This document shows positions 15,760-25,437 of a stretch of 64,000 nucleotides of DNA, one piece after another. Origin of the DNA: Clostridiales bacterium (GTDB lineage: Bacteria; Bacillota; Clostridia; Oscillospirales; Oscillospiraceae); NCBI GenBank assembly GCA_004556205.1, contig SFIL01000001.1, positions 1 through 64,000 of the forward strand, read 5' to 3'. The notes under the pieces were generated by a model. The model was not told the origin of the DNA. It saw only the letters and a list, made by a program, of their open reading frames with translations, and made no database searches. The translations under genes and the position numbers were made by a program. Numbering within the stretch: position 1 is the first letter of the stretch; every line of letters starts with the position of its first letter.

Positions 15760-16911
15760 CTATATTGCCTTGAAATCGGCGGGCTTTTCATCCCGCAGAC
15801 CGAAGTGCCATGCGATTGCGTCCGCAATACGAGTGCAGGCTCTGCCGTCACCGTAGGGATTGACTGCCTGTGCCATTTGCCGATACAGCGCGGGCTGCTC
15901 CAGCAGTGCGTTCGCAAGACGGACGATCTCGTCATAGGCAACGCCTGCGAGCTTGACCGTGCCTGCCGCAACCGCTTCGGGACGCTCTGTCTCGCGCCGC
16001 AGCACCAAAACGGGCTTGCCGAGCGCGGGCGCTTCCTCCTGCAAACCGCCGGAGTCCGTCATGACAAAGCAGCAGCGTGCCATCAGATTGTGCATCTGCT
16101 CCACATCGACGGGGTCAATCAGATGCACCCTCGCAACATCCCCCAGCTCCTCCTGCGCGCAGGCGCGGACAATGGGACTGAGATGCACGGGATAGACGAC
16201 CTCTACATCGGGATGCGTTTCGACGACGTGCCGCACGGCACGCAGAATATCGTGCATCGGCTGACCGTAGTTTTCACGGCGGTGGCAGGTCAGTACGATC
16301 ACGCGCTTATTCTCAAAATCGAGCGCATTCAGCTCCTGCGCGGCGAAACGGAAGTCCTGCCGCACGGTGGTCTGCATCGCGTCAATGACAGTGTTGCCTG
16401 TGACGAAAATTTCGCCGCGTACTGCCTCCCTGCGCAGATTTTCCGCGTTGGCGGGGGTAGGAGAAAAGTGCAGGGCGGCAATGTCGCCCACGAGGGTGCG
16501 GTTCATCTCCTCGGGGAAGGGAGAGTATTTGTCATAGGTGCGCAGTCCTGCCTCAACGTGCCCGACGGGAATTTTGTGGTAAAACGCCGCAAGTGCGCCC
16601 GCGAAGGTCGTTGAGGTGTCACCGTGGACGAGCACCAAATCAGGCTGCGCCTCCTCCAGCACCGTCTCCATGCCCAAAAGCGCGCGGGTCGTGATGGAGG
16701 AGAGCGTCTGCTGCTTCTGCATGATATTGAGGTCGAAATCCGCGCGGAGACGGAAAATCTCCATCACGGAATCGAGCATCTCACGGTGCTGCCCCGTAAG
16801 GCAGCACAGACTTTCGAAGCCCTCACGCGCGGCAAGGGTTTTGACGAGCGGCGCCATTTTGATCGCCTCCGGCCGCGTGCCGAAGACGGACATGATTTTA
16901 ATTTTTTTCAT
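15760..16911 (-). CDS. wecB: UDP-N-acetylglucosamine 2-epimerase (non-hydrolysing)
   Basis: 383 aa, family length. N-terminal VFGTRPEAIKMAPL, central LVHGDTSTTFAGALAAFY and GHVEAGLRTYDKYSPFPEEMNR, and a C-terminal TDSGGLQEEAPALGKPVLVLR nucleotide-binding block. Interconverts UDP-GlcNAc and UDP-ManNAc. It overlaps tagO by 14 bp, so the two act together in assembling a wall polymer (teichoic acid-type linkage unit) on undecaprenyl phosphate. Confidence 0.95.
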   Translation of the reverse strand: MKKIKIMSVFGTRPEAIKMAPLVKTLAAREGFESLCCLTGQHREMLDSVMEIFRLRADFDLNIMQKQQTLSSITTRALLGMETVLEEAQPDLVLVHGDTSTTFAGALAAFYHKIPVGHVEAGLRTYDKYSPFPEEMNRTLVGDIAALHFSPTPANAENLRREAVRGEIFVTGNTVIDAMQTTVRQDFRFAAQELNALDFENKRVIVLTCHRRENYGQPMHDILRAVRHVVETHPDVEVVYPVHLSPIVRACAQEELGDVARVHLIDPVDVEQMHNLMARCCFVMTDSGGLQEEAPALGKPVLVLRRETERPEAVAAGTVKLAGVAYDEIVRLANALLEQPALYRQMAQAVNPYGDGRACTRIADAIAWHFGLRDEKPADFKAI

Positions 16912-18046
16912 GCGATTCCTCCTGCGCGGACGCTTCGGAGGAATTAGAAGCCTCCAGAACGGAGATTTTCTCCTTCGCAGCCTCCTTCTGCGGGGAGTCG
17001 TCCTGCGCGGGCTTTTTGCGGTGCGTACCGAAAATCAGCCCGACGCCGATTGCGCCGACGACGAGCACTGCACCGATGAAGATCATCGCCTGCACCTCAC
17101 CGCGGTCGGTCAGCACGACGGCGGCAAGTCCCAAAATCGCGGACAGGAGATAGGAGATGGCAACCGCCTGCTTTTGGGAGAAGCCCATGTCGATCAGACG
17201 GTGATGGACGTGGCCGCGGTCGGCGTGCATGGGGCTTTGCCCATGCGAAACGCGGCGAATGACCGCGAAGCAGATATCGAAGATCGGCAGACCCAGCACC
17301 AAAAACGGCACGGCGAACGAGATGACCGCGTAAGTCTTGAACAGACCGAAAATGGAGATGGACGCGAGCATGAAGCCGAGGAAGGTCGAGCCGGTGTCGC
17401 CCATGAAGATCGTCGCGGGGTTGAAATTATAGGGAATGAAGCCGACGCACGCGCCGACGATGGCGGCGAGCACAATGGCGGACGCCATTGCCGTGCCGTC
17501 CGGCACGAGGAGCAGGGCGACGATCAGCATCGTACCTGCGGAGATCGCTGATACGCCAGCCGCCAGTCCGTCCAATCCGTCAATGAAATTGACGGCGTTC
17601 GTGATGGCGACGATCCAAATTACGCTGACAGGATAGGACAGCCATGTGGGCAGGGTAAAGCCCATAAAATGTTCAATTCGGCAGCCGTGCAGCACCACCA
17701 CGACGGCGGCAAGAATCTGAACGGCAAATTTCGGCAGGGCGCGCAGGGTCAGAATATCGTCCAGCACGCCGAGAATCACGATGATCACCGCGCCGAGCAG
17801 GATGCCGCGCAGCTCGCGGTCAATCTTGCCGAAGATCAGAAGGCTGACGATAACGCCGAAGAAGATCGCAAGCCCGCCCATGCGCGGAATCGGGATCTTG
17901 TGCATCCGCCGCTCATCCTTCGGAACGTCCATCGCGCCGACCTTTTTCGCAAGCAGCTTGACGACAGGCGTCAGAGCAAAGGAGATCACCGCCGCGCAGA
18001 CGAGCGCCAACGCGACCTTTAGAAAAAAGTTGGGATCTAAAACCAT
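16898..18046 (-). CDS. tagO: undecaprenyl-phosphate N-acetylglucosamine 1-phosphate transferase (TagO/WecA type)
   Basis: 382 aa, about ten to eleven membrane spans. Signature loops of the MraY/WecA superfamily: KDERRMHKIPIPRMGGLAIF, NFIDGLDGLAAG, NFNPATIFMGDTGSTFLGF and MHADRGHVHHRL (the HxDxxHxHHR-like loop of WecA/TagO). It starts polymer synthesis by moving GlcNAc-1-P to undecaprenyl phosphate. A charged, Glu/Ser/Lys-rich C-terminal tail (about 40 aa) is extra. It lies 12 bp after trpS and overlaps wecB. Confidence 0.93.
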   Translation of the reverse strand: MVLDPNFFLKVALALVCAAVISFALTPVVKLLAKKVGAMDVPKDERRMHKIPIPRMGGLAIFFGVIVSLLIFGKIDRELRGILLGAVIIVILGVLDDILTLRALPKFAVQILAAVVVVLHGCRIEHFMGFTLPTWLSYPVSVIWIVAITNAVNFIDGLDGLAAGVSAISAGTMLIVALLLVPDGTAMASAIVLAAIVGACVGFIPYNFNPATIFMGDTGSTFLGFMLASISIFGLFKTYAVISFAVPFLVLGLPIFDICFAVIRRVSHGQSPMHADRGHVHHRLIDMGFSQKQAVAISYLLSAILGLAAVVLTDRGEVQAMIFIGAVLVVGAIGVGLIFGTHRKKPAQDDSPQKEAAKEKISVLEASNSSEASAQEESHEKN

Positions 18047-18058
18047 AGCATTAACCTC

Positions 18059-19069
18059 TTATTTTGCTACAAAACCGAGCTTCTTGTATACTTTTCGCAG
18101 CGTTTTTTCTGCAACATAGGACGCTTTTTCCGCGCCGCTCTTGCAGACGGACTGCAAATATGCCTTGTCCGTGATCAGACGCGACGCCTCCTCACGGATC
18201 GGGCGCAACAGTTCGACGACGGATTCGCCGACGGCCTTCTTAAAATCGCCGTAGCCGCGTCCCGCGAACTCCGCCTCGATCTCGGCAAAGCTTCTGCCCG
18301 TCGCGGCGGAGTAGATCGTCATCAGATTGGAGATGCCCTTCTTCTTCTCCGGATCGTAACGCACGCAGCTTTCGCAGTCGGTGATCGCGCGCTTGAACAG
18401 GCGCATAATATCCTCGGGCTGATCCATCAGGCAGACACGTCCGGGGTCTTCGTTTTCGGACTTCGACATTTTCGCCTCGGGATTGGCAAGACTCATGATG
18501 CGCGCACCGACCTTCGGTATGTACGGCTCGGGCATCTTGAACACATCGCCGTAGATCCCGTTGAAGCGCTTGGCAATATCACGCGTCAGCTCAACGTGCT
18601 GCTTCTGATCCTCTCCCACGGGGACAAGATCTGCCTGATACAGCAGAATGTCTGCCGCCATAAGGGCGGGGTAGGTGAACAGACCGCCGTTGATGTTGTC
18701 GGCGTTTTTGGCGCTCTTGTCCTTGAACTGTGTCATGCGGCTCAGCTCACCGAACATTGTGTAGCAGTTGAGCACCCAGCCAAGCTCGGCGTGCTGATGT
18801 ACATGGCTTTGAAAAAACAGGACGTTCTTCTCGGGGTCAAGCCCGCAGGCAATATACTGCGCGAGCTGCTCCATAGAGCGGCGACGCAGGTCTGCGGGAT
18901 TCTGGCGGACGGTGATCGAGTGCAGATCCGCCATGAAATAGAAGCACTCAAATTCGTCTGCGAGGTTCTTCCAATTGCGGATGGCACCGAGATAGGAGCC
19001 GAGAGTCAGGTCGCCGGAGGGCTTGATGCCCGAGAGCATACGCTTTTTCGGCTGTGTGGATTCGGTCAT
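18059..19069 (-). CDS. trpS: tryptophanyl-tRNA synthetase
   Basis: 336 aa, a compact class I synthetase. The HIGH equivalent is seen in PSGDLTLGSYLGA (residues 17-29), KMSKS is present (residues 199-203), and VPVGEDQKQHVELTRDIA is the Trp-binding motif. Charges tRNA-Trp. First gene of a likely trpS-tagO-wecB unit. No T-box leader is evident in the short upstream gap. Confidence 0.96.
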   Translation of the reverse strand: MTESTQPKKRMLSGIKPSGDLTLGSYLGAIRNWKNLADEFECFYFMADLHSITVRQNPADLRRRSMEQLAQYIACGLDPEKNVLFFQSHVHQHAELGWVLNCYTMFGELSRMTQFKDKSAKNADNINGGLFTYPALMAADILLYQADLVPVGEDQKQHVELTRDIAKRFNGIYGDVFKMPEPYIPKVGARIMSLANPEAKMSKSENEDPGRVCLMDQPEDIMRLFKRAITDCESCVRYDPEKKKGISNLMTIYSAATGRSFAEIEAEFAGRGYGDFKKAVGESVVELLRPIREEASRLITDKAYLQSVCKSGAEKASYVAEKTLRKVYKKLGFVAK

Positions 19070-19160
19070 AGAAAATCACGCCTTTCGCGGAATTTTTCAA
19101 AATTTGGGGCACATATGCCCGAAATAAGTCATTATATTATAATGTATCTCTGCGCGTTTG

Positions 19161-19817
19161 TCAACTGTCGGATGTGCTTCCGCGGTTTTCGATAGTACCG
19201 GAAAACTCCTTACAGTATGGACGCAGGGGGCACTGCCCGCATTTGGGGCTGCGCGCGGTGCAGAGGTCGCGCCCGAACAGGACGATGCGGTGACAGAAAT
19301 CTGAGCTTTCCTCCGGCGGGAGGATGGCACGGAGCTGTTTTTCGACCTTCTCCGGCTCCTTGCCCGAGGCAAGTCCGAGACGGTTGCTGATGCGGATGCA
19401 GTGCGTGTCGCAGACAACGGACCCGGGGCGGCGGTAAATGTCGCCCAAAAGCAGATTCGCCGTCTTGCGCCCGACGCCGGGCAGCTTTAAGAGCGCTTCC
19501 ATCGTATCGGGAACCCGGCCGCCGTGTTCCGCACGGAGGATTTGGCACGCCTGCACGATGTCCTTTGCTTTTTGACGGTAAAAGCCGCAGGAATGGACAT
19601 AAGTCTCAACCTCGGCAACGTCCGCGTCCGCAAAGGCGTCGAGCGTGGGAAAGCGCGCAAACAGCGCGGGCGTGATGAGATTGACCCGCGCATCTGTACA
19701 CTGCGCCGAGAGCCGCACCGCAATCATCAGCTCATAATCCTTCTCATATTGCAGCGCGCACAGTGCCGAAGGGTAGCGCTCCTTGAGCGCAGCAATAATC
19801 TCGTTGATGTATTCCAT
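19161..19817 (-). CDS. nth: endonuclease III (DNA glycosylase/AP lyase)
   Basis: 218 aa. Helix-hairpin-helix LPGVGRKTANLLLGD with the catalytic Lys, catalytic Asp in VCDTHCIRISNRL, and a C-terminal [4Fe-4S] loop with CysX6CysX2CysX5Cys spacing (CTARSPKCGQCPLRPYC). Removes oxidised pyrimidines in base-excision repair. It is divergent from ung, another repair gene. Confidence 0.96.
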   Translation of the reverse strand: MEYINEIIAALKERYPSALCALQYEKDYELMIAVRLSAQCTDARVNLITPALFARFPTLDAFADADVAEVETYVHSCGFYRQKAKDIVQACQILRAEHGGRVPDTMEALLKLPGVGRKTANLLLGDIYRRPGSVVCDTHCIRISNRLGLASGKEPEKVEKQLRAILPPEESSDFCHRIVLFGRDLCTARSPKCGQCPLRPYCKEFSGTIENRGSTSDS

Positions 19818-19867
19818 AGAAACACCGCCTTTTCGACGATTATATCATACTTTTGCCGCAAAGGGAA

Positions 19868-19896
19868 TTGCCATTTTCGTGAAAATCCGCTATGAT
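19868..19896 (+). promoter_or_regulatory. promoter of ung
   Basis: TTGCCA (19868-19873), 17-bp spacer, TATGAT (19891-19896). The upstream in-frame ATG at 19892 lies inside the -10 box, which supports the later ung start. Confidence 0.7.
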
Positions 19897-19912
19897 AAAT
19901 GCGGGTGATGTT

Positions 19913-20590
19913 ATGAACACGGAAACACTCGGCGCATGGAGGGAGTTTTTGGCACAGGAGCTGACCGCGCCGTATTTTGAAGCGCTCTGCGCCCGCGTGG
20001 ATGCCGCAAGGCAGGAAAAGGAGATCTATCCACCTGCTGGACGGGAGCTTTTTGCGTTGGAGAAAACGCAGCCGCAAGCTGTCCGTGCCGTGATCTTGGG
20101 GCAGGATCCTTACCACGAACCGAAGCAGGCAATGGGGCTTGCCTTCTCCGTGACGAAGGGGACGGCGCTGCCGCCGTCGCTGCGGAACATCTATCAGGAA
20201 TTGCAGGACGACCTCGGAATTCCGCCCGCGCCGCACGGTGACCTGACCGCTTGGGCGGAGCAGGGCGTGCTGCTGCTCAACACCGTTTTGACCGTCGAAC
20301 GGGGAAAGGCGAACAGCCATGCCGCGTGGGGCTGGCAGCGGCTGAGCGACGCAGTGATCTCCGCGACCAATGCACTCCAACAGCCGATTGCGTTTGTCCT
20401 GTGGGGCGCGCAGGCGCAAAAAAAGGCGGCGCTTGTCCAAACGCAAGCACCGCGCCTTTTACTCTCCGCGCCGCATCCAAGCCCTCTCTCATCCTACCGC
20501 GGCTTCTTCGGCAGTAAGCCCTTTTCGCAGATCAACGCCTTTTTACAGGAAAACGGGGAACCGCCGATAAATTGGAGCCTCGCTCGATAG
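19913..20590 (+). CDS. ung: uracil-DNA glycosylase, family 1
   Basis: 225 aa. Catalytic motif GQDPYHEPKQAMGLAFSV (Asp water activator, about residue 64), uracil-pocket region with LLLNTVLTV, and the Leu-loop HPSPLSSYRGFFG near the C-terminus. Excises uracil from DNA. The start at 19913 is chosen because the earlier ATG overlaps the promoter -10. Confidence 0.96.
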   Translation: MNTETLGAWREFLAQELTAPYFEALCARVDAARQEKEIYPPAGRELFALEKTQPQAVRAVILGQDPYHEPKQAMGLAFSVTKGTALPPSLRNIYQELQDDLGIPPAPHGDLTAWAEQGVLLLNTVLTVERGKANSHAAWGWQRLSDAVISATNALQQPIAFVLWGAQAQKKAALVQTQAPRLLLSAPHPSPLSSYRGFFGSKPFSQINAFLQENGEPPINWSLAR

Positions 20591-20613
20591 GGGGGTATAT
20601 CTCCGCCCTACAG
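20588..20613. repeat. degenerate GTAGGGGCGG-type palindrome between ung and tatD
   Basis: TAGGGGGGTATATCTCCGCCCTA between the convergent ung and tatD genes. It is imperfect but matches the repeat family at 1978. Confidence 0.45.
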
Positions 20614-20618
20614 AAAAA

Positions 20619-21380
20619 TCAAAGGATCGAAAACAGGCGTTTGGCGTTTTCGGCAGTGATATTGCCGGCCTCCTCGGGGGAGATGCCTTTGATTTCGGCG
20701 ATCTTTGCCGCGACGAGGGGGACGTAACGGCTGTCGTTGCGGCGTCCGCGATACGGCTCAGGTGCCATATAGGGGCAGTCCGTTTCGATCAGAATGCGCT
20801 CTATCGGCAGCGCCTGCACCGCTTCAACGGCTCTGCGTGCGTTTTTGAAGGTCACGACGCCGGTAAAGCCGATGTACCAGCCGCGCTCGACCAGCCAAAG
20901 CGCCAGCTCCTTTGAGCCGGAGAAACAGTGAAACACGCCGCGCGCGTCGGGATGGCGCTTGACGATCTCCATCGCGTCGCCGTGTGCCTCTCTCTCGTGG
21001 ACGATCACAGGCAGCTTTAACGCCTTGGCAAGCTCCAATTGCTGCTCAAACGCGATGATCTGCTGCGCGCGGGGCACATCCTCATAGTGATAATCCAAGC
21101 CGATCTCCCCGATGGCGCGCACCTTTTCGTGCTCTGCAAGGCGGCGGTAGCGGTCGAGCAGCTTGCCGTTTACGTGGTCGGCGTCGTCGGGATGGCTGCC
21201 CACGGCAGCATAGATGAAAGGATACTGCTCTGCTAAGACGACGGAGCGTTCGGAGGACTCCAAATCGCAGCCGACGTTCATGAGCAGCCCGACATCATGG
21301 TTGAGCAGATCGTTGATAATTTCTTCACGGTCACCGTCAAAACGGCGGTCGTCCATATGACTGTGTGAATCAAAATACAT
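20619..21380 (-). CDS. tatD: TatD-family metal-dependent DNase
   Basis: 253 aa TIM-barrel amidohydrolase. N-terminal FDSHSHMDD (metal His pair), E of GEIGLDYHYED, HERE and HCFSGS His residues, late IETDCPYMAPEPYRG with catalytic Asp. It probably acts in DNA turnover or repair, or as a D-aminoacyl-type hydrolase. Last gene of ymdB-sbcD-sbcC-tatD; its ATG overlaps the upstream stop (TAATG). Confidence 0.93.
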   Translation of the reverse strand: MYFDSHSHMDDRRFDGDREEIINDLLNHDVGLLMNVGCDLESSERSVVLAEQYPFIYAAVGSHPDDADHVNGKLLDRYRRLAEHEKVRAIGEIGLDYHYEDVPRAQQIIAFEQQLELAKALKLPVIVHEREAHGDAMEIVKRHPDARGVFHCFSGSKELALWLVERGWYIGFTGVVTFKNARRAVEAVQALPIERILIETDCPYMAPEPYRGRRNDSRYVPLVAAKIAEIKGISPEEAGNITAENAKRLFSIL

Positions 21381-23551
21381 TATATTTCCTCGAATCTGCG
21401 GCAGGTAAACAGGATTACCTGCCGATTTTTTGCCTCCTCGCGCAGCACGCGCAGGGCAGCGGCGGCGTGGGTATCGTCGAAATTAACCAGTGCGTCGTCC
21501 AAGACCAGCGGCGCGTCGTCGGGCAGAAGCCTATGGCACATCGCAAGGCGCAGGGCAAGATACATTTGATCCGCTGTGCCGCAGCTCATTGCGGCAGCGG
21601 GGCGCATGACTGTACCTGTCTCCTCGCGCACCGACAGACGCATATCGGGCGCAAGCAGGAGTCTCGGATATTTTCCCTCGGTCAGCTCCGATAAGATCGC
21701 GCCTGCCTCGGCGGTGATCTGCGGGGCAAAGCGCGAACGAAGGGCTTCATCCGCCTTTTGCAGCGCAGCCAATGCCAGCTCGACGGCATCGCTCTGCTCT
21801 CGTGCCTGTGCCAGCGCCTCCCGCAGGCGCTCCGCCTCCGATTCCAAAACGACGGGGTCGCCTTTTGCGGAAATCGCGCCGCGCAGGGAGGCAAGGCGCG
21901 TCGTCAGCTCGCTGCACCGCTGTGCGGCTCTGCGTTGCTCGTAAGTGATTTTTGCCTCGTCCAGCGTCAGCGCCTCGGCATCCTCCGCCGCGTTTTCCGT
22001 GTCGCTTACAAGGAAACGTAGCGCCTCACACTGCTTGCGCAGTCCGTCTAAGGCGCGGCTCTCGGCAGCAAGATGCTCGTGCGCCCGCAGTGCGTCGGAG
22101 AGCGCCTCACGGCAGCCCGCCGCAGTGCGGCAAACGGGCGCGAAACGGGAAATCTTTGCGATCAACGCGTTCACCCGCGCGGCGGCGTCCTCGACCGTTT
22201 GATGCAGCGCCTGCTTTTTGGCTTCCGCCTCGGCACATTCCGCGTCATAGGCCTGCAGTGCCTCCGCATACTGCGAGGCAAGGGAGAACAGCGCTTCGCA
22301 GTCCTCTACGCCGTAGCGCGTTAAGATCAGCTCCGCGCGGTGCGCGCTTTCTTTCGCGTAGGCTTTGCGCCGCGTGATATACACGGATAAGATGCACAGC
22401 AGGACTGCGCCGGCACCAGAGACGGCAAGCCCGAGCGGGAGCAGGAAAAAGCACAGCCCTACGCCCGCCAAAAGCAGAAGGGCGGCAAGCAGCAGAAGGG
22501 GAAATGCCTTCGCTGCCTTGACGGCGCGCAGCTTTTGGTATTCCAGCGCGGCGTCATGTGCCCTTTCCTGCGCGGTCTCCGCATCCATGCCTTCAAAGCA
22601 CGGCGGTGCGGCGGGCTTTGGCACCTCGCTGACACCGAACGCCTCCTCCATCTTCGCCGTCTGCAAGGCGCTCTCCGCCGCATCCAGCTCCCGCCGCAGG
22701 GAATGCAGCTCCTGCTCCTGCGGCAGCGCATCGACCGCCTCGCGCAGCCGTCTGCAAAGCAGCTCCTGCGCTTGCAGCTTCTGCGCCGCCTCGTCATAGG
22801 CAGCGCGTTTTTTTGCGTTCTGCGCACGGACAATCCGTCCTTGCAAAGCTTCCAGCCGTGTATTTTCCTTTGTCGCCGCGTCGCATTGCGCAGTTAAAGC
22901 AAGCGCCTCGTCCTGCATTGCGTGCAGCTCCGTCAATGTCTTTTCAACTGCCTGCGCGCGCTCAGTCAGCTTCGGGATGCGTCCGACGCGCCCTGTCAAC
23001 TGATTTTTGATGCCGCGCAGCTCCTTTTCCAGCTCGGAATAGGACTTTGCGCCCTCCTCGCCGGCGGAAACTAACGCGTTCAGCCGCTGCTCAAGCGCTG
23101 CGTCGCTTGTCACGGCAAGCCCGAGCTGACGGATGAACGCCGTCCGCTCGAAAACCGAACGCTCGACGCCGCACAGGACACGGCCGCAGTTTTCTGCGGT
23201 CAGCTCCGTCACGCTTGCGCCGCTGTCCGTCTCATAGGCATGAAAAACGCCCATCGGGATGCGCCCTTTCGTCGTACGTTCGATCGTGATATGCCGCCCG
23301 TTCCATAAAAGCTCGATTGCGCCCTCCATCGTGCCGCCGTTCCACGGCTTGTAGCGCTCCTTCGCGGGCAGGCCCTGGTTGGCAGCGCCCGCGCGTTCGG
23401 CGGTGTCGATGCCGTAGAGCATGGCGACCAAAAACGCGCTCCATGTCGATTTTCCCGCCTCGTTGGGCAGGCAAAGGCAGTTGAAGCCCTCCTCAAGCTT
23501 TAGTTCGCCGTGCAGTTTGCCGAAGGAGGCGCGCATTTTGAGGATCCTCAT
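21380..23551 (-). CDS. SbcC/YhaN-like SMC-type ATPase with a central membrane hairpin
   Basis: 723 aa. N-terminal ATPase half-site with Walker A LPNEAGKSTW (residues 28-37), long coiled coils, a strongly hydrophobic double segment at about residues 350-400, a second coiled coil, then the C-terminal half-site with signature SCGTADQMYLALRLA and Walker B PLVLDDALVNFDD. It pairs with the next gene's SbcD-like nuclease (4-bp overlap). The membrane hairpin replacing the zinc-hook apex is typical of YhaN-type proteins and suggests a membrane-linked DNA-processing complex. Confidence 0.85.
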   Translation of the reverse strand: MRILKMRASFGKLHGELKLEEGFNCLCLPNEAGKSTWSAFLVAMLYGIDTAERAGAANQGLPAKERYKPWNGGTMEGAIELLWNGRHITIERTTKGRIPMGVFHAYETDSGASVTELTAENCGRVLCGVERSVFERTAFIRQLGLAVTSDAALEQRLNALVSAGEEGAKSYSELEKELRGIKNQLTGRVGRIPKLTERAQAVEKTLTELHAMQDEALALTAQCDAATKENTRLEALQGRIVRAQNAKKRAAYDEAAQKLQAQELLCRRLREAVDALPQEQELHSLRRELDAAESALQTAKMEEAFGVSEVPKPAAPPCFEGMDAETAQERAHDAALEYQKLRAVKAAKAFPLLLLAALLLLAGVGLCFFLLPLGLAVSGAGAVLLCILSVYITRRKAYAKESAHRAELILTRYGVEDCEALFSLASQYAEALQAYDAECAEAEAKKQALHQTVEDAAARVNALIAKISRFAPVCRTAAGCREALSDALRAHEHLAAESRALDGLRKQCEALRFLVSDTENAAEDAEALTLDEAKITYEQRRAAQRCSELTTRLASLRGAISAKGDPVVLESEAERLREALAQAREQSDAVELALAALQKADEALRSRFAPQITAEAGAILSELTEGKYPRLLLAPDMRLSVREETGTVMRPAAAMSCGTADQMYLALRLAMCHRLLPDDAPLVLDDALVNFDDTHAAAALRVLREEAKNRQVILFTCRRFEEI

Positions 23552-24618
23552 ATCCCTGCCTCCCGTCCGTCCATCAGATTTGTCACGAGTCGCGCCGCCA
23601 AAGCGATTGTGCGGCGGCCTGCCTCGTCTGCAGTGTCATATTGCATCTTCAATTCGTACAGGAAATGTCCTCGCAGGGTGTCTTCGTCCGCCGCCGCCCA
23701 GAGCGCCTGCTTCGGATAGGTTCGATCACGCACGGAGAGGCTGAAAAACGCGGGCGCAAGGACGCTTTCAAGGGCATCCGTATCGGGGCGATCCGCCTCG
23801 CCCGTCAGAAGAATGCGGTAGCAGTCATCCTGCGTCCGTTCGGGCAGGGCGGCGCGGATGGCGGCAAGCGGGTCGTCTCCCGCTTCGACGGATAGAATCT
23901 CGTATTTCCGCGTCGGAATCGGAACGAAATCCGTTTGACAAGCGGTTTTATTTAATGTAACGCGCAGTACGCCCTTTTCGCCGCATTCGTCGAAGCCACG
24001 TCCCATCAGACAGCCGGGCATGCCGCAGGTTGTTCTGCCGAAGCGCTTGACGAAGCCCGCATGGATGTGTCCAAGGGCGAGATAGTCCAAATCGGAGGCT
24101 GCAATATCTTCGGGCGTGAGGGGACTATAGGGCGAATTCGGTTGCAAATCGCCGTGCAGCACCATGAGATTCAGCGCCTCGGGGTCGCGCACGCGGAAGC
24201 CGTCAAGCAAATTCGGTGCCTCTGCACCTGTAAAGCCCGCGCCGTAAACATCGCAGTTTAAGGCGTCTAAATGCACACATTCGATTTCGTTTTTTGTAAA
24301 AATATGGACATTTTCGCCCCATTTTTCCGAAAGATAGGGCGAGCCGCCCGCCACAAAATCGTGGTTGCCGGGGGCGATGAAGACCTCCGCCTCGACAGAG
24401 GCGAAGAATGCTTTCAATGCGTCAATCGTATCCTGATAGACGCGGGCACTGTCAAACAGATCGCCCGCAAGCAAAATCAAATCACAGCCGCGGCACTCCG
24501 CTGCCAAGCGCGTGAGTGCCTGCCGCTGCTCCCGCCGCCGCTGTGCCGCCTGCTCGGCGGGAAGCGACGAAAACGCGGAGTCCAAATGAAAATCCGCCGC
24601 ATGAAGAAGCTTAATCAC
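23548..24618 (-). CDS. SbcD/YhaO-like DNA repair exonuclease (metallophosphoesterase)
   Basis: 356 aa. Mre11-type phosphoesterase motifs: HAADFHLDS (I), LLAGDLFDS (II), APGNHDF (III), MVLHGDLQ (IV) and ALGHIHAG (V). The C-terminal region is divergent. Forms an SbcCD-like nuclease/ATPase with the overlapping downstream gene. Its start overlaps the ymdB 3' end by 8 bp. Confidence 0.88.
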   Translation of the reverse strand: MIKLLHAADFHLDSAFSSLPAEQAAQRRREQRQALTRLAAECRGCDLILLAGDLFDSARVYQDTIDALKAFFASVEAEVFIAPGNHDFVAGGSPYLSEKWGENVHIFTKNEIECVHLDALNCDVYGAGFTGAEAPNLLDGFRVRDPEALNLMVLHGDLQPNSPYSPLTPEDIAASDLDYLALGHIHAGFVKRFGRTTCGMPGCLMGRGFDECGEKGVLRVTLNKTACQTDFVPIPTRKYEILSVEAGDDPLAAIRAALPERTQDDCYRILLTGEADRPDTDALESVLAPAFFSLSVRDRTYPKQALWAAADEDTLRGHFLYELKMQYDTADEAGRRTIALAARLVTNLMDGREAGI

Positions 24619-25387
24619 TCAGCCTCACCCTTTCTATATCGGTGCAGCGCCCTGTGATGCTGTCCACCGTGAAAATACAGCCCTCCAATTTGCACGGACC
24701 GGGTGCCGGCTCGTAGCGTCCCGTCAGGTCACCGCGGAATTTTTTGTAGGACAGCTCGGGACGAATGCCGAGGACGGAGTCGCGCGGCCCTGTCATGCCA
24801 AGGTCGGTCAGATAGCCTGTCCCGTTCGGGAGAATACGGTTGTCCGAGGTCTGCACATGGGTGTGCGTGCCCCAAACGGCGCTGACCATTCCGTCGAGCA
24901 TCCAGCCCATCGCGAGCTTTTCGGACGTTGCCTCGGCGTGCAGCTCGACAAAGATCAGCTTCGTCTCGAGCCTGCTCAAAATGCGCTCGACCTGCAAAAA
25001 GGGATTGTCGGGCGTATAGTCCATGCCGCACCGACCGATAAGGTCAATGACTGCGACATCCCCGAAAGAGCGATGGTAAACGCCCCAGCCGTGCCCGGGC
25101 TGCTGCGGCGGGAGATTTGCCGGACGCAGAAGCTCGCGTGAGCGGCCGATGTAGGGGACAAGCTCGCGCCGCCCCCAAGTGTGGTTGCCCATCGTGATAA
25201 CGTCTGCACCCGCGTCCAAGATCTCGTCCGCCTGCTGCGGTGTCAGGCCGAGAACAGCGGTGTTTTCTCCGTTGACGACGCAGAAGTCAATGTGTTTCTC
25301 CCGCTTGAGCGCGGGAAGCTGGGATTTCAAATAATCCAAGCCGCTGCTTGCGACGACATCGCCGACGGCAAGTAATTTCAATTCCAT
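24611..25387 (-). CDS. ymdB: YmdB-family 2',3'-cyclic-nucleotide phosphodiesterase (TIGR00282)
   Basis: 258 aa. Binuclear-metal phosphoesterase with AVGDVVASSG, VNGENTA, MGNHTWGRREL, VELHAEATSEK, and GTHTHVQTSDNRILPNGTGY. Family members hydrolyse 2',3'-cAMP and affect RNA turnover and developmental choices in Bacillus. The start at 25387 follows GGAGGAACACAAA. First gene of the minus-strand operon ending in tatD. Confidence 0.92.
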   Translation of the reverse strand: MELKLLAVGDVVASSGLDYLKSQLPALKREKHIDFCVVNGENTAVLGLTPQQADEILDAGADVITMGNHTWGRRELVPYIGRSRELLRPANLPPQQPGHGWGVYHRSFGDVAVIDLIGRCGMDYTPDNPFLQVERILSRLETKLIFVELHAEATSEKLAMGWMLDGMVSAVWGTHTHVQTSDNRILPNGTGYLTDLGMTGPRDSVLGIRPELSYKKFRGDLTGRYEPAPGPCKLEGCIFTVDSITGRCTDIERVRLSD

Positions 25388-25437
25388 TTTGTGTTCCTCC
25401 TGAGAGAAATGCTGTTTTCCGCCATTGCCGCACATTG

